From: Alphaproteobacteria bacterium
Lineage (GTDB): Bacteria; Pseudomonadota; Alphaproteobacteria; Caulobacterales; Hyphomonadaceae
DNA length: 64,000 nucleotides
Reading direction: 5' to 3'
Assembly: GCA_016125405.1 (NCBI GenBank)
Contig: WGLW01000005.1
Span: 1-64,000 of the forward strand
In this document: piece by piece, positions 19,767 to 28,035 of the stretch
Position numbering within the stretch: the stretch's first letter is position 1
How the letters are laid out: every line of letters starts with the position of its first letter
Notes under the pieces: generated by a model
The model's input: the letters and a program-made list of their open reading frames with translations, nothing else
What the model was told of the DNA's origin: nothing
Database searches by the model: none
Translations under genes and position numbers: made by a program

Positions 19767-21566
19767 ATGATCCGGTTTCGCAGGCGTCTGGCCGCAGCAT
19801 TCGTGGCTCTCGCGGCCCTGGGCGCCGCGGGTTGCCAGCCCAAGGCCGCAACACCCCACAATGTCGTGATCCTGGTCGCCGACGGGCTGCGTTACAGCTC
19901 GGTCAATCCCACGGATGCGCCGGCGCTGGATGCGGTGCGCGCCAACGGCGTCGACTTCACCAACAGCCATGCGCTCTATCCCACCGTCACCACGGTCAAC
20001 GCCTCGGCCATCGCCACGGGACACTATATCGGCGACACGGGCGATTTTTCGAACGGCATCTATGCCGGGTCGCCGCCGCTCAAGGCCTCGTACTTCTCGC
20101 GGCTCGCGAGCGTCGAGAACGACGATGTGCTGCGCGACCTCAACGAGCGGTTCGGCGGCAACTACATCAACGAGACCACCCTGCTCGCGGCCGCGCGGGC
20201 CAAGGGCTACAACGTCGCCGCCATTGGCAAGACCGGCCCGGCCGCCATCCAGGACATGGCGGCGCTGACCGGGGCGGGCGGCATCGTCATCGACGAGGCG
20301 ACGCAGGTCCCCGAAGGCATTTACCCGAAGGGCGTTCCGCTTTCGCCCGAGCTGTCGAAAGCCATCGCCGACGCAAGGCTGCCGCCGACGCCGCCGCTGC
20401 GCTCCTACCCTGACAAGGACGGCGTGAACTGGCTGGTGAGCGTTGCGACCGACATCCTGCTGCCGAAGTTCAAGGCGGACAACAAACCGTTCGTGATGGT
20501 CTTCTGGTCGCCTGATCCGGACATCAGCCAGCACGAAGCCGAGGATGGCGAACTGTACGCCCTGTCGCCGGGGATCAACGGAAAGACCTCGAAGGGCGCG
20601 ATCAGCAACGCCTCGAGCGCGCTGGAGCGCATCCAGGCGGCGCTGAAGGCGCAGGGGCTGGACAAGACGACCGATATCTTCGTGACCGCCGACCACGGCT
20701 TTGCGACGATCTCGAAGGAAAGCAAGAACGCCTATTCGGCCAGCCTGAAATATCGCGACTATCCCGAAGGCCAGCTGCCGCCCGGCTTCCTGGCGATCGA
20801 TCTCGCCCATGCCCTCAACCTGCCGCTCTACCAGACCAACGGCCTGCCGGTGGCTGTGGAAGACGGCCTCTCGCCCAAGGGCGGCAGCGCCATGCTGGGC
20901 GAAGACATCGATCATCCCCACGTCATCATTTCAGCGACCGGCGGCTCGGACCTGATCTACCTGCCCGAGGACGACGCCAAGACGCTGGCGCCGAAGATCG
21001 TCGAGGCGCTGACGCAGCAGGACTACACCGCCGCGATCTTTGTCGATGAGCAGTACGGCAAGATCCCCGGGGCGCTGTCGTTGAGCGATGTGAGGCTGGT
21101 GGGCTCCGCCAAGACGCCCCGGCCCGCGATCGTCGTCACCTTCCGCAGCTACAACACCGATTGCGGACGGCCCCAGCCGGAACTCTGCACCGTCGAGGTG
21201 TCCGATACGGGACTCGCCCAGGGCCAGGGCATGCATGGCGGGCTCAGCCGCGCCGTTACGCGCAATTTCATGGCCGCCATCGGGCCGGACTTCAAATCGA
21301 ACTACGACGACCCGACGCCGGTGAGCAACGCCGACATCGCGCCGACCATCGCGCATGTACTGGGCATCGACCTGCCCTCCGTCGGCACGCTCAAGGGCCG
21401 CGTGATCTCGGAAGCGCTGGTGAACGGAAAAGCCACGCCTTCAACATCCGAAGTGAAAACATCGGAGCCGGCGGCGAATGGCTTCAAGACCATTCTCAAC
21501 CTGCAACACGCGGACGGCGCGGAGTACTATGACTTCGTCGGGCCCGCGCCGGCAGCCAAGCCCTAG
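19767..21566 (+). CDS. Alkaline-phosphatase-fold (type I phosphodiesterase/NPP-like) lipoprotein
   Basis: 599 aa from ATG 19767. The lipobox is LGAAGC. The mature domain opens NVVILVADGLRYSSV, the metal-binding start of alkaline phosphatase superfamily enzymes. The likely nucleophile Thr lies in ALYPTVTTVNASA, matching the NPP pattern. Further metal ligands appear in SPDPDISQHE and FVTADHGFAT, the classic DHG segment. It should hydrolyse a phosphodiester, phosphate or sulfate ester in the periplasm. The substrate is not determinable. It is convergent with the ParA-like gene, with only 8 nt between stops. Confidence 0.87.
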   Translation: MIRFRRRLAAAFVALAALGAAGCQPKAATPHNVVILVADGLRYSSVNPTDAPALDAVRANGVDFTNSHALYPTVTTVNASAIATGHYIGDTGDFSNGIYAGSPPLKASYFSRLASVENDDVLRDLNERFGGNYINETTLLAAARAKGYNVAAIGKTGPAAIQDMAALTGAGGIVIDEATQVPEGIYPKGVPLSPELSKAIADARLPPTPPLRSYPDKDGVNWLVSVATDILLPKFKADNKPFVMVFWSPDPDISQHEAEDGELYALSPGINGKTSKGAISNASSALERIQAALKAQGLDKTTDIFVTADHGFATISKESKNAYSASLKYRDYPEGQLPPGFLAIDLAHALNLPLYQTNGLPVAVEDGLSPKGGSAMLGEDIDHPHVIISATGGSDLIYLPEDDAKTLAPKIVEALTQQDYTAAIFVDEQYGKIPGALSLSDVRLVGSAKTPRPAIVVTFRSYNTDCGRPQPELCTVEVSDTGLAQGQGMHGGLSRAVTRNFMAAIGPDFKSNYDDPTPVSNADIAPTIAHVLGIDLPSVGTLKGRVISEALVNGKATPSTSEVKTSEPAANGFKTILNLQHADGAEYYDFVGPAPAAKP

Positions 21567-21574
21567 GCCTCGAC

Positions 21575-22348
21575 CTAGGCGGCGGCGGACACCGAATACT
21601 GAAGCCCGGTCAGTTCCGCGAGCATGGCGCGGACTTCCGAACGGCCGGCGATCTCGCTCATGGTGAGATGCCCGTCGGCCGGCTCGTCGAAGACCGTGCG
21701 GCCGTCGAGCGAGATGGCGCGGTGGGCGACGCGGTCGCGCAGTTGCCAGCTGCTGTCGAAACCGGTTTCGGCCGCCATGTTGTCGATCTGGTCGGAAATG
21801 ATCCGTCCGATCCGCGTGGGCAGCGCCGAGGCGCGGTTGCGGCACACATGCCAGCGCTGCACCGGCATCCGGGCGCGCATGCGGTCGAAGCGGACCGTGT
21901 CGATCAGGTCGCGATAGTTGTTCTGCGGGGCCGACTGGGCTTTGGGCGGCGTGAACAGGCCATGCACATCAGCGGGGCTTTCGTTCATCGGCGTGATGAT
22001 GACGTCGGCGAGCAGGTGCGCTTCGTAAATATCGGTCTGAGCGCCCGAGGACGTATCGATGATGAGCAGATCGTAGCCGTCCATGCGCGCCATGTGCACG
22101 AGCGGCTCCAGGCGCTTGCCGGATTTGCGTTTCGCCGGGCGATCCAGATCCATCAGCATCACGTGGTCCGGGCTGGCGAGGCCGCTGGCGCGACGCAGGG
22201 TAAGGAAATTCGTGAGGTTGCGCGTGTTGCGGTCGAGGTCGAGCGCGGCGACCCGCAACCCGTCCTGCACCGCCGCAACGCCGATGAGGGCCGCCAGCGT
22301 GGTCTTGCCGGTGCCGCCCTTGAAGCCGCTGATCGTGATGACCTGCAT
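21575..22348 (-). CDS. ParA/MinD-family P-loop ATPase
   Basis: 257 aa. The deviant Walker A motif is FKGGTGKTTLAAL, with the signature lysine of ParA-type ATPases, and the Walker B-like region is YDLLIIDTSSGAQTD. The insertion around DLDRPAKRKSGKRLEPL is basic. Such proteins position chromosomes, plasmids, division sites or protein clusters. No ParB partner or parS-like repeats are visible, so this is an orphan ATPase comparable to MipZ/PpfA-like proteins. It is divergent from chvI across 249 nt. Confidence 0.85.
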   Translation of the reverse strand: MQVITISGFKGGTGKTTLAALIGVAAVQDGLRVAALDLDRNTRNLTNFLTLRRASGLASPDHVMLMDLDRPAKRKSGKRLEPLVHMARMDGYDLLIIDTSSGAQTDIYEAHLLADVIITPMNESPADVHGLFTPPKAQSAPQNNYRDLIDTVRFDRMRARMPVQRWHVCRNRASALPTRIGRIISDQIDNMAAETGFDSSWQLRDRVAHRAISLDGRTVFDEPADGHLTMSEIAGRSEVRAMLAELTGLQYSVSAAA

Positions 22349-22597
22349 GTTGACCTCTGACCAAACTCGCCCCGGACACCGTTAACGAGTGTGGCCCCGG
22401 GGACAGCCGGAAGGTCGCAATTCGCGTGCCAGACGAGGCGCCAGCCGCCTTAACCAACCTTACGGCTGTGACGGATCAGGGAAAAATCACTGTCAGCGAT
22501 GCGGGATCGTCTGGCATCCAGCCCTTGCCCTCGGGCGCAACGGCCTCGATTATGTCCCCGGTCAGAGCGGCGGACGGCCGCCAACGGAGATTTGTAA

Positions 22598-23293
22598 ATG
22601 GCAACAATCGCCCTCGTCGACGACGACGAAAACATCGTCGAAGCGCTGAAGGCGTTTTTCGAGGCGGAGGGCTATCAGGTCCGGGCCTATCACGATGGCG
22701 CGGCGGCCTTCGCCGGCCTGTCCGACAACCCGCCGGACATCGCCATTCTCGACGTGAAAATGCCGAAAATGGACGGCATGGAGCTTCTGAGGAAGCTGCG
22801 CCAGACCTCCAACCTGCCCGCCATCTTCCTGACGTCCAAGGACGACGAGATCGACGAGGTGGTCGGATTCAACATCGGGGCCGACGATTTCATCCGCAAA
22901 CCCTGCTCGACCCGCCTGCTGGCCGAACGGGTGAAGGCGATCCTGCGCCGGTCGCGCGGCGCCGGGGCCGGTCCCGAGGAAGGCGACAAGAAGCCGATCG
23001 TGCGCGGCCGGCTGACGCTCGATCCCAACCGGCATGCCTGCACCTGGGACGGCCAGGTCGTGCGGCTTACCGTGACCGAATTCCTGATCCTCCAGGCCCT
23101 GGCCCAGCGCCCGGGCTATGTCAAAAGTCGCGACCAGCTGATGGACGCCGCCTACGACGATCAGGTTTATGTCGACGACCGGACCATCGACAGCCACATC
23201 AAGCGGCTGCGCAAGAAATTCCGCGATCTCGACGACACCTTCGATTCGATCGAGACGCTGTACGGCGTGGGGTACCGCTATAAGGAAGTCTGA
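22598..23293 (+). CDS. chvI: ChvI-type response regulator
   Basis: 231 aa. The receiver domain has the acidic pocket VDDDEN and phospho-acceptor D52 in [12 protein letters not shown]. An OmpR-type winged helix follows (residues ~135-231), ending in [10 protein letters not shown]. Sequence and neighbourhood match ChvI/ExoR-pathway regulators, which control envelope, acid-stress and host-interaction genes in alphaproteobacteria. The ribosome site is ACGGAGA. It is followed by the chvG sensor gene after about 37 nt. Confidence 0.93.
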   Translation: MATIALVDDDENIVEALKAFFEAEGYQVRAYHDGAAAFAGLSDNPPDIAILDVKMPKMDGMELLRKLRQTSNLPAIFLTSKDDEIDEVVGFNIGADDFIRKPCSTRLLAERVKAILRRSRGAGAGPEEGDKKPIVRGRLTLDPNRHACTWDGQVVRLTVTEFLILQALAQRPGYVKSRDQLMDAAYDDQVYVDDRTIDSHIKRLRKKFRDLDDTFDSIETLYGVGYRYKEV

Positions 23294-23330
23294 CACCCAC
23301 CCGGGCAAGGCTCGGCCGGGGAAAGCGGCG

Positions 23331-24935
23331 GTGGGACAGCGTGCAAGCCGCGGCCTGCTGCTGTCGCCGATCGCGCGACTGATCCTTGCCTCCAACCTCG
23401 CCGGACTGCTGATCCTGATCGCCGGCGCGCTGGTGCTCAACGAGATGCGCTCGAACCTGGTCCAGGCCCGCAAGGAAAGCCTGAAGGAGACCAGCGAGTG
23501 GATCGGATCGGCGCTGAGCCAGGTCGCCACCCGGGGCGATCCGGAGCCGGTGCTCAACGATCCCGACGCCCGGGCGTTCATCAAGAGCCTGTCGTTCACC
23601 TCCAACACGCGGATCCGTCTTTACGACCCGGAGGAACACAAGGTCGCCGACAGCTACCTGCTGAACGACGAGGTGGAGGGCCAGCGCCTGCCGCCCATCA
23701 AGGAGCCGGGGCCGCTGGCCAAGGCCTGGCTCGACATCACCCGGTCGTTCAACAGCGCCGTCGAAAGTCTCTCGCCGCGCAACGGTCCCAGGCTGGCGAC
23801 CGCGCGCTCGCTGGAAGAAGAAGTGCAGACCGCCCTGCGCGGCGACGCCGTGGCGTCCGAACGCTTCGGCGACCGGGCGGAGCGCGTCATCTCTGTGACC
23901 GTGCCGGTCCGCCGCGTCGGCGCTGTTGTGGGCGCCCTGACGCTGGAAACCAACGACGTCGCCAAGATCATCGCCGCCGAACGCACCGCCCTCCTCCCGT
24001 TCATCATCGTCGCCATCCTCGTCGCCATCAGCACCTCCACCCTGCTGACGGCGGTGATCGCGCGGCCGCTGCGAAAACTGTCGATCGCCTCTGACCATGT
24101 GCGGACCGGCGCGGCGGAGCGCCTCAACCTCGGCAAGGTGCACAACCGCAAGGACGAGATCGGCGATCTCGCGCGGGCGATGGAGGCGATGACCGCCGCG
24201 CTTTATGACCGCATCCAGGCCAACGAGCGCTTCGCCGCCGACGTGGCGCACGAGTTGAAGAACCCCCTCACCTCGATCCGCTCGGCGGTCGAAACGTCGC
24301 AGGCGGTGGCGGATCCGGCCGTGCGCGACCGCATGCGCGAGGTGATCGCCCGGGACGTCATCCGGCTCGACCGCCTGATCAGCGACATCTCCAACCTGTC
24401 GCGCCTCGAAGGCGAGATCGTTCGCGAAAAGCTGGCGCGCATCGATTTCGGCCGCCTGCTGGACGATATCGTCTCGATCTACCGCGACACCAAGCGCGAC
24501 GGGGATGCGCCCGTGACGCTCGACAATAATGCCGGCGACGGCCGCGCCTTCGTCAACGGAAGGGAGGGCCCTCTTGGCCAGGTGATCCGTAACCTGATTG
24601 AAAACGCCCGCTCTTTCTCGCCGCCCGGCGGCGAGGTTTCGGTCAAGCTGACACGGGTTAACTCGCTGCAGGACGGCCCGATGCTTCGCCTGACGGTTGA
24701 GGATGAAGGACGCGGCATCCCGCCCGACAAGCTCGAGAAGATCTTCGACCGGTTCTACACCGACCGGCCCGAGGGCGCGAAGTTCGGAAATAATTCAGGT
24801 TTGGGGCTTTCTATCGTAAGGCAGATCGTCGAGACCCACAGGGGCCGGGTCTGGGCTGAGAACCGGATAGTGGATGGCAATGTCGCCGGCGCAAGGTTCA
24901 CCGTCGATCTGCCTCCGGCGCCTTCGGACGGTTGA
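23331..24935 (+). CDS. chvG: ChvG-type sensor histidine kinase
   Basis: 534 aa if the GTG at 23331 is used (GGGGAAAG lies about 9 nt upstream); an upstream ATG start would lie inside chvI. Layout: TM1 (LILASNLAGLLILIAGALVL), a ~220-residue periplasmic domain, TM2 (LLPFIIVAILVAISTSTLL), HAMP, then a HisKA domain with DVAHELKNPLTSIRS (His307) and an HATPase with NLIENA, DEGRGIPPDKLEKIFDRF and GLGLSIV. It phosphorylates ChvI. In relatives the periplasmic domain is inhibited by ExoR; no exoR is present here. Confidence 0.92.
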   Translation: MGQRASRGLLLSPIARLILASNLAGLLILIAGALVLNEMRSNLVQARKESLKETSEWIGSALSQVATRGDPEPVLNDPDARAFIKSLSFTSNTRIRLYDPEEHKVADSYLLNDEVEGQRLPPIKEPGPLAKAWLDITRSFNSAVESLSPRNGPRLATARSLEEEVQTALRGDAVASERFGDRAERVISVTVPVRRVGAVVGALTLETNDVAKIIAAERTALLPFIIVAILVAISTSTLLTAVIARPLRKLSIASDHVRTGAAERLNLGKVHNRKDEIGDLARAMEAMTAALYDRIQANERFAADVAHELKNPLTSIRSAVETSQAVADPAVRDRMREVIARDVIRLDRLISDISNLSRLEGEIVREKLARIDFGRLLDDIVSIYRDTKRDGDAPVTLDNNAGDGRAFVNGREGPLGQVIRNLIENARSFSPPGGEVSVKLTRVNSLQDGPMLRLTVEDEGRGIPPDKLEKIFDRFYTDRPEGAKFGNNSGLGLSIVRQIVETHRGRVWAENRIVDGNVAGARFTVDLPPAPSDG

Positions 24936-25005
24936 GCGGGCTTGACCCTGCGCCAAACGAAGCGTCACGATGAGAAAGAAGCTGTGACATGCGGGAGTTG
25001 CGCGA

Positions 25006-25410
25006 ATGATCGGTTTGGTCGTGGTCACTCACGGCCGTCTGGCCGAGGAATTCATAGCCGCCGCGGAGCACGTGGTGGGTCCCCAGCAGGCGGTCCTTGC
25101 CGTTTCAATTGGCCCTGACGACGACATGGACATGCGTCGCAAGGAAATCATCGCGGCCGCCCGGGAATGTGACAGCGGCGACGGCGTCATCATCCTCACC
25201 GACATGTTCGGCGGTACGCCCTCGAACCTGGCGATTTCGGTGATGAGCACCGGCAAGATCGAGGTCATCGCCGGGGCGAACCTGCCGATGCTGATCAAGC
25301 TGGCGGAAGTGCGGGCGAAAATGCCGATGGCCGAAGCCGCCCTCGCCGCGCAGGAAGCCGGCCGCAAATACATCTCGGTCGCCTCGGCTCTCCTGCAACG
25401 GGCCGAATGA
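25006..25410 (+). CDS. manX: PTS EIIA, mannose-family (ManX-like)
   Basis: A 134-aa EIIA-Man domain with active-site His9 in VVVTHGRLAEEF and the family's LTDMFGGTPSN and VIAGANLPML segments. In alphaproteobacteria this protein is part of a PTS without a sugar permease, receiving phosphate from HPr and acting as a regulator. It starts 70 nt after chvG, where hprK is normally found, and overlaps the HPr gene by 4 nt (ATGA). No EIIB or EIIC is present. Confidence 0.92.
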   Translation: MIGLVVVTHGRLAEEFIAAAEHVVGPQQAVLAVSIGPDDDMDMRRKEIIAAARECDSGDGVIILTDMFGGTPSNLAISVMSTGKIEVIAGANLPMLIKLAEVRAKMPMAEAALAAQEAGRKYISVASALLQRAE

Positions 25411-25685
25411 CTGAACGGCTCCAGCGAAACGCGGATATCGTCAACCAGCGCGGCCTGCATGCGCGCGCCTCAGCGGCCTTCGCCAGGGATGCAGCCAAAT
25501 TCGACGCCAGCGTCACGGTGACGATCGACGGCATGTCGGCCAACGCCATATCGATCATGGACCTTTTGATGCTGGGCGCCCGGATGGGACAAACCATCTG
25601 CATCGAGGCGGAGGGCCGCGAGGCCGCCGAGGCGCTGGACGCCCTGTGCGATCTCGTCGCCCGGAAGTTCGACGAAGAAGACTAG
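25407..25685 (+). CDS. ptsH: PTS phosphocarrier HPr
   Basis: A 92-aa HPr with phospho-acceptor His18 in GLHARASAAFAR. The regulatory serine region is NAISIMDLLML, with Ser49 exactly three residues later than Ser46 of classical HPr, matching the three-residue N-terminal offset. The target site of HPr kinase is therefore retained even though no kinase gene is adjacent. It is translationally coupled to the EIIA gene and convergent with the EF-hand gene, 12 nt between stops. Confidence 0.93.
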   Translation: MTERLQRNADIVNQRGLHARASAAFARDAAKFDASVTVTIDGMSANAISIMDLLMLGARMGQTICIEAEGREAAEALDALCDLVARKFDEED

Positions 25686-25697
25686 GCGGCGCCCGGG

Positions 25698-26327
25698 TCA
25701 GTTGGCCGAAGCGTGCCGCCCGCGTCCGCGGCCCTGCTGGGGCGCGCCGTTCTCGCTGGTCTGGTCCTCTGCGCCCGGCAGCCGCTCCAGATTGCGCACC
25801 AGGTCGCTGTAGAGCAGCTCGCCCTGGCCCGGCTTCATCAGCGTCTTGGCCAGCCGGTGGAACCCGTCGACGAATTCCGTTTGCGTAATTGCGTGGTCAA
25901 GGTCGGTGTCGAACTGCATCGGATTGGACAGAACGTCGTCCGCGTCGCCAACCAGTTTCGCCCAGTCGCTCAGTTCGAACGCGCTGATCGAACCGTCGCC
26001 GTTCTTGTCGGCAACCGCGAAACTGGCGGCCGCGCCGGCGTCGATCTCCGCGTCGCTGATGTGGCCGTCGTGGTTGGTGTCGAAACTGGCGAACAACAGC
26101 GCGCCCGGCTGGACGATCCGAATGCCCTCACGGCCGACGCCCGGCGGCAGACCGCCCTGGCGAAGCTCCACCACGCGGTCAACCTGTTCGACGGGGGCGG
26201 AGGCATCCGAGCTCGTCGGCTGGGGCGTTGACGGCACGTTCGGGGTGATGACCTGCGCGGTCGCCGAGCCGGCCAGCGCAATCGCCGGGAAGGCCGCGGC
26301 CAGCAGGAGAACAGCGATCCGGGTCAT
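25698..26327 (-). CDS. Secreted EF-hand protein
   Basis: 209 aa from ATG 26327. A Sec signal peptide (LLLAAAFPAIALAGSATAQ) is followed by a Pro/Ser-rich linker and three EF-hand loops: DTNHDGHISDAE, DKNGDGSISAFE and DTDLDHAITQTE. The third has His where glycine is usual. The C-terminus is Gln/Gly/Arg-rich (GAPQQGRGRGRH). It probably binds calcium in the periplasm or outside the cell, as a sensor or buffer. It is divergent from ahcY, so the 213-nt region between them holds both promoters. Confidence 0.85.
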   Translation of the reverse strand: MTRIAVLLLAAAFPAIALAGSATAQVITPNVPSTPQPTSSDASAPVEQVDRVVELRQGGLPPGVGREGIRIVQPGALLFASFDTNHDGHISDAEIDAGAAASFAVADKNGDGSISAFELSDWAKLVGDADDVLSNPMQFDTDLDHAITQTEFVDGFHRLAKTLMKPGQGELLYSDLVRNLERLPGAEDQTSENGAPQQGRGRGRHASAN

Positions 26328-26456
26328 CAAACAGCCTTTCGAACAAGCGTCCGCCCCGACGCTGGGCGGGGACTGTCGCCCAGCCGCAACAGACTCCGCA
26401 AGAGCCAGCTGCAGGGTCTCCGCTACAGCAGATGGGAAGGGAGCCAGGAAAATTCG

Positions 26457-26474
26457 TATAAAGATTTCTTTATA
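26457..26474. promoter_or_regulatory. 18-bp palindrome upstream of ahcY, candidate SAH/SAM-cycle operator
   Basis: TATAAAGATTTCTTTATA is a perfect inverted repeat with 8-nt arms and a TT spacer, ending 66 nt before the ahcY start. It is A/T-rich in a very GC-rich genome. Methionine/SAM-cycle genes in many proteobacteria are controlled by ArsR-family regulators (SahR/SamR type) that bind A/T-rich palindromes containing AAAGA/TCTTT, and this site has that look. The regulator gene is not in the window, and I could not compare with a motif library. Confidence 0.5.
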
Positions 26475-26540
26475 TGATTTGCCGAATGGCTCCGGGATTG
26501 CTATGAGCCTCTCGCAAATCTGATGATGAGGACAACCGTC

Positions 26541-27941
26541 ATGGCGTTCGACGATTTCAAAGTGGCCGATCTTTCGCTGGCCGACTGGGGCCGCAAGGAG
26601 CTGACCATTGCGGAGACGGAGATGCCCGGCCTGATGGCGACCCGGGAGGAGTACGGCAACTCCAAACCCCTGAAGGGCGCCCGGATCACCGGCTCGCTGC
26701 ACATGACGATCCAGACCGGCGTGCTGATCGAGACGCTGAAGCACCTCGGCGCCGAGGTGCGCTGGGCCTCGTGCAACATCTTCTCGACGCAGGACCACGC
26801 CGCCGCCGCCATCGCCAAGGCCGGCACGCCGGTGTTCGCCGTGAAGGGCGAGAGCCTTGAGGAGTACTGGGAGTACACCGACAAGATCTTCCAGTGGCCG
26901 GACGGCAAGCCGACCAACATGATCCTCGACGACGGCGGCGACGCCACGATGTACATCCTGATCGGCGCGCGCGTGGAAGCCGGCGAGACGGGGATCATCG
27001 AGAAGCCGGAGTCGGAAGAGGAGATCTACTTCTTCAAGCAGATCAAGAAACGCCTCGCCGCCTCGCCGGGCTGGTTCACCAAACAGCGCGACGCCATCAA
27101 GGGCGTGACCGAGGAGACGACGACGGGCGTCAACCGGCTCTACCGCCTGGTCGAGAAGGGCCTGCTGCCCTTCCCGGCGATCAACGTCAACGACAGCGTC
27201 ACCAAGTCCAAGTTCGACAACAAGTATGGCTGCAAGGAATCGCTGGTCGACGGCATCCGCCGCGCCACCGACACGATGATGGCCGGCAAGGTGGCCTGCG
27301 TCTGCGGCTATGGCGATGTCGGCAAGGGTTCGGCGGCCTCGCTGCGCGGCGCGGGCGCGCGGGTGAAGGTGACCGAGATCGATCCGATCTGCGCGCTGCA
27401 GGCCTGCATGGACGGCTATGAAGTGGTGACGCTGGAAGAGGTGGCGCCCTCGGCGGACATCTTCATCACCACGACCGGCAACAAGGACGTGATCCGGCTG
27501 GAGCACATGCGCGCCATGAAGGACATGGCGATCGTCGGCAACATTGGCCACTTCGACAATGAGATCCAGGTCGCCTCGCTGCGCAACTTCAAGTGGGACA
27601 ACATCAAGCCGCAGGTTGACATGGTGAACTTCCCGGACGGGAAGCGGATGATCCTTCTCTCCGAAGGCCGCCTGCTGAACCTGGGCAACGCGACCGGCCA
27701 TCCGAGCTTCGTGATGTCGGCCTCGTTCACCAACCAGACGCTGGCGCAGATCGAGCTCTGGACCAACGGCAAGGCCTACGAGAACAAGGTCTATACCCTG
27801 CCCAAGGCGCTGGATGAAAAGGTCGCCCGCCTCCACCTCGGCAAGCTGGGCGCGACCCTCACCGAACTGTCGGGCGAACAGGCGGCCTATATCGGCGTGA
27901 CGCCGCAGGGCCCCTACAAGCCGGAACATTACCGCTACTGA
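26541..27941 (+). CDS. ahcY: Adenosylhomocysteinase
   Basis: 466 aa from ATG 26541, preceded by GATGAGGA; two upstream in-frame ATGs at 26523-26526 precede the Shine-Dalgarno and are less likely. Family landmarks: [53 protein letters not shown], the NAD Rossmann motif [12 protein letters not shown], and the C-terminal KPEHYRY. It splits S-adenosylhomocysteine to adenosine and homocysteine, relieving methyltransferase product inhibition. In alphaproteobacteria ahcY commonly follows the chvIG-PTS genes, as it does here. Confidence 0.97.
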   Translation: MAFDDFKVADLSLADWGRKELTIAETEMPGLMATREEYGNSKPLKGARITGSLHMTIQTGVLIETLKHLGAEVRWASCNIFSTQDHAAAAIAKAGTPVFAVKGESLEEYWEYTDKIFQWPDGKPTNMILDDGGDATMYILIGARVEAGETGIIEKPESEEEIYFFKQIKKRLAASPGWFTKQRDAIKGVTEETTTGVNRLYRLVEKGLLPFPAINVNDSVTKSKFDNKYGCKESLVDGIRRATDTMMAGKVACVCGYGDVGKGSAASLRGAGARVKVTEIDPICALQACMDGYEVVTLEEVAPSADIFITTTGNKDVIRLEHMRAMKDMAIVGNIGHFDNEIQVASLRNFKWDNIKPQVDMVNFPDGKRMILLSEGRLLNLGNATGHPSFVMSASFTNQTLAQIELWTNGKAYENKVYTLPKALDEKVARLHLGKLGATLTELSGEQAAYIGVTPQGPYKPEHYRY

Positions 27942-27954
27942 CACTGCACCCCAG

Positions 27955-27984
27955 GGCGGCGGCGGCATTGTGCGCCGCGCCGCC
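27955..27984 (+). terminator. GC-rich hairpin between ahcY and the mutase gene
   Basis: Eleven base pairs with a single bulged G: GGCGGCG and CGGC pair with GCCG and CGCCGCC around the loop ATTGTGC. It starts 13 nt after the ahcY stop. No U-run follows, so it is not a textbook intrinsic terminator; it may assist Rho-dependent termination or stabilise the ahcY mRNA 3' end. The downstream gene starts at 28036. Confidence 0.4.
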
Positions 27985-28035
27985 TGAGGCTACCCAACCC
28001 CACAGCCGACGACTGGCAAAGGGATTGGGTTCGAC

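Noticed and set aside
22470-22486. CtrA-like motif upstream of chvI (TTAA-N6-TTAC)
   Set aside because: The spacer is one base short and the second half deviates, so it does not meet the CtrA full-site rule.
23169-23330. ATG start for chvG inside chvI
   Set aside because: This would add 54 residues with shadow-like composition overlapping chvI; the GTG at 23331 has a better ribosome site and matches where family sequence begins.
26328-26540. Possible SAH riboswitch upstream of ahcY
   Set aside because: The leader was read for the conserved SAH-riboswitch pseudoknot core and no convincing match was seen; the 18-bp palindrome is a better regulatory candidate.
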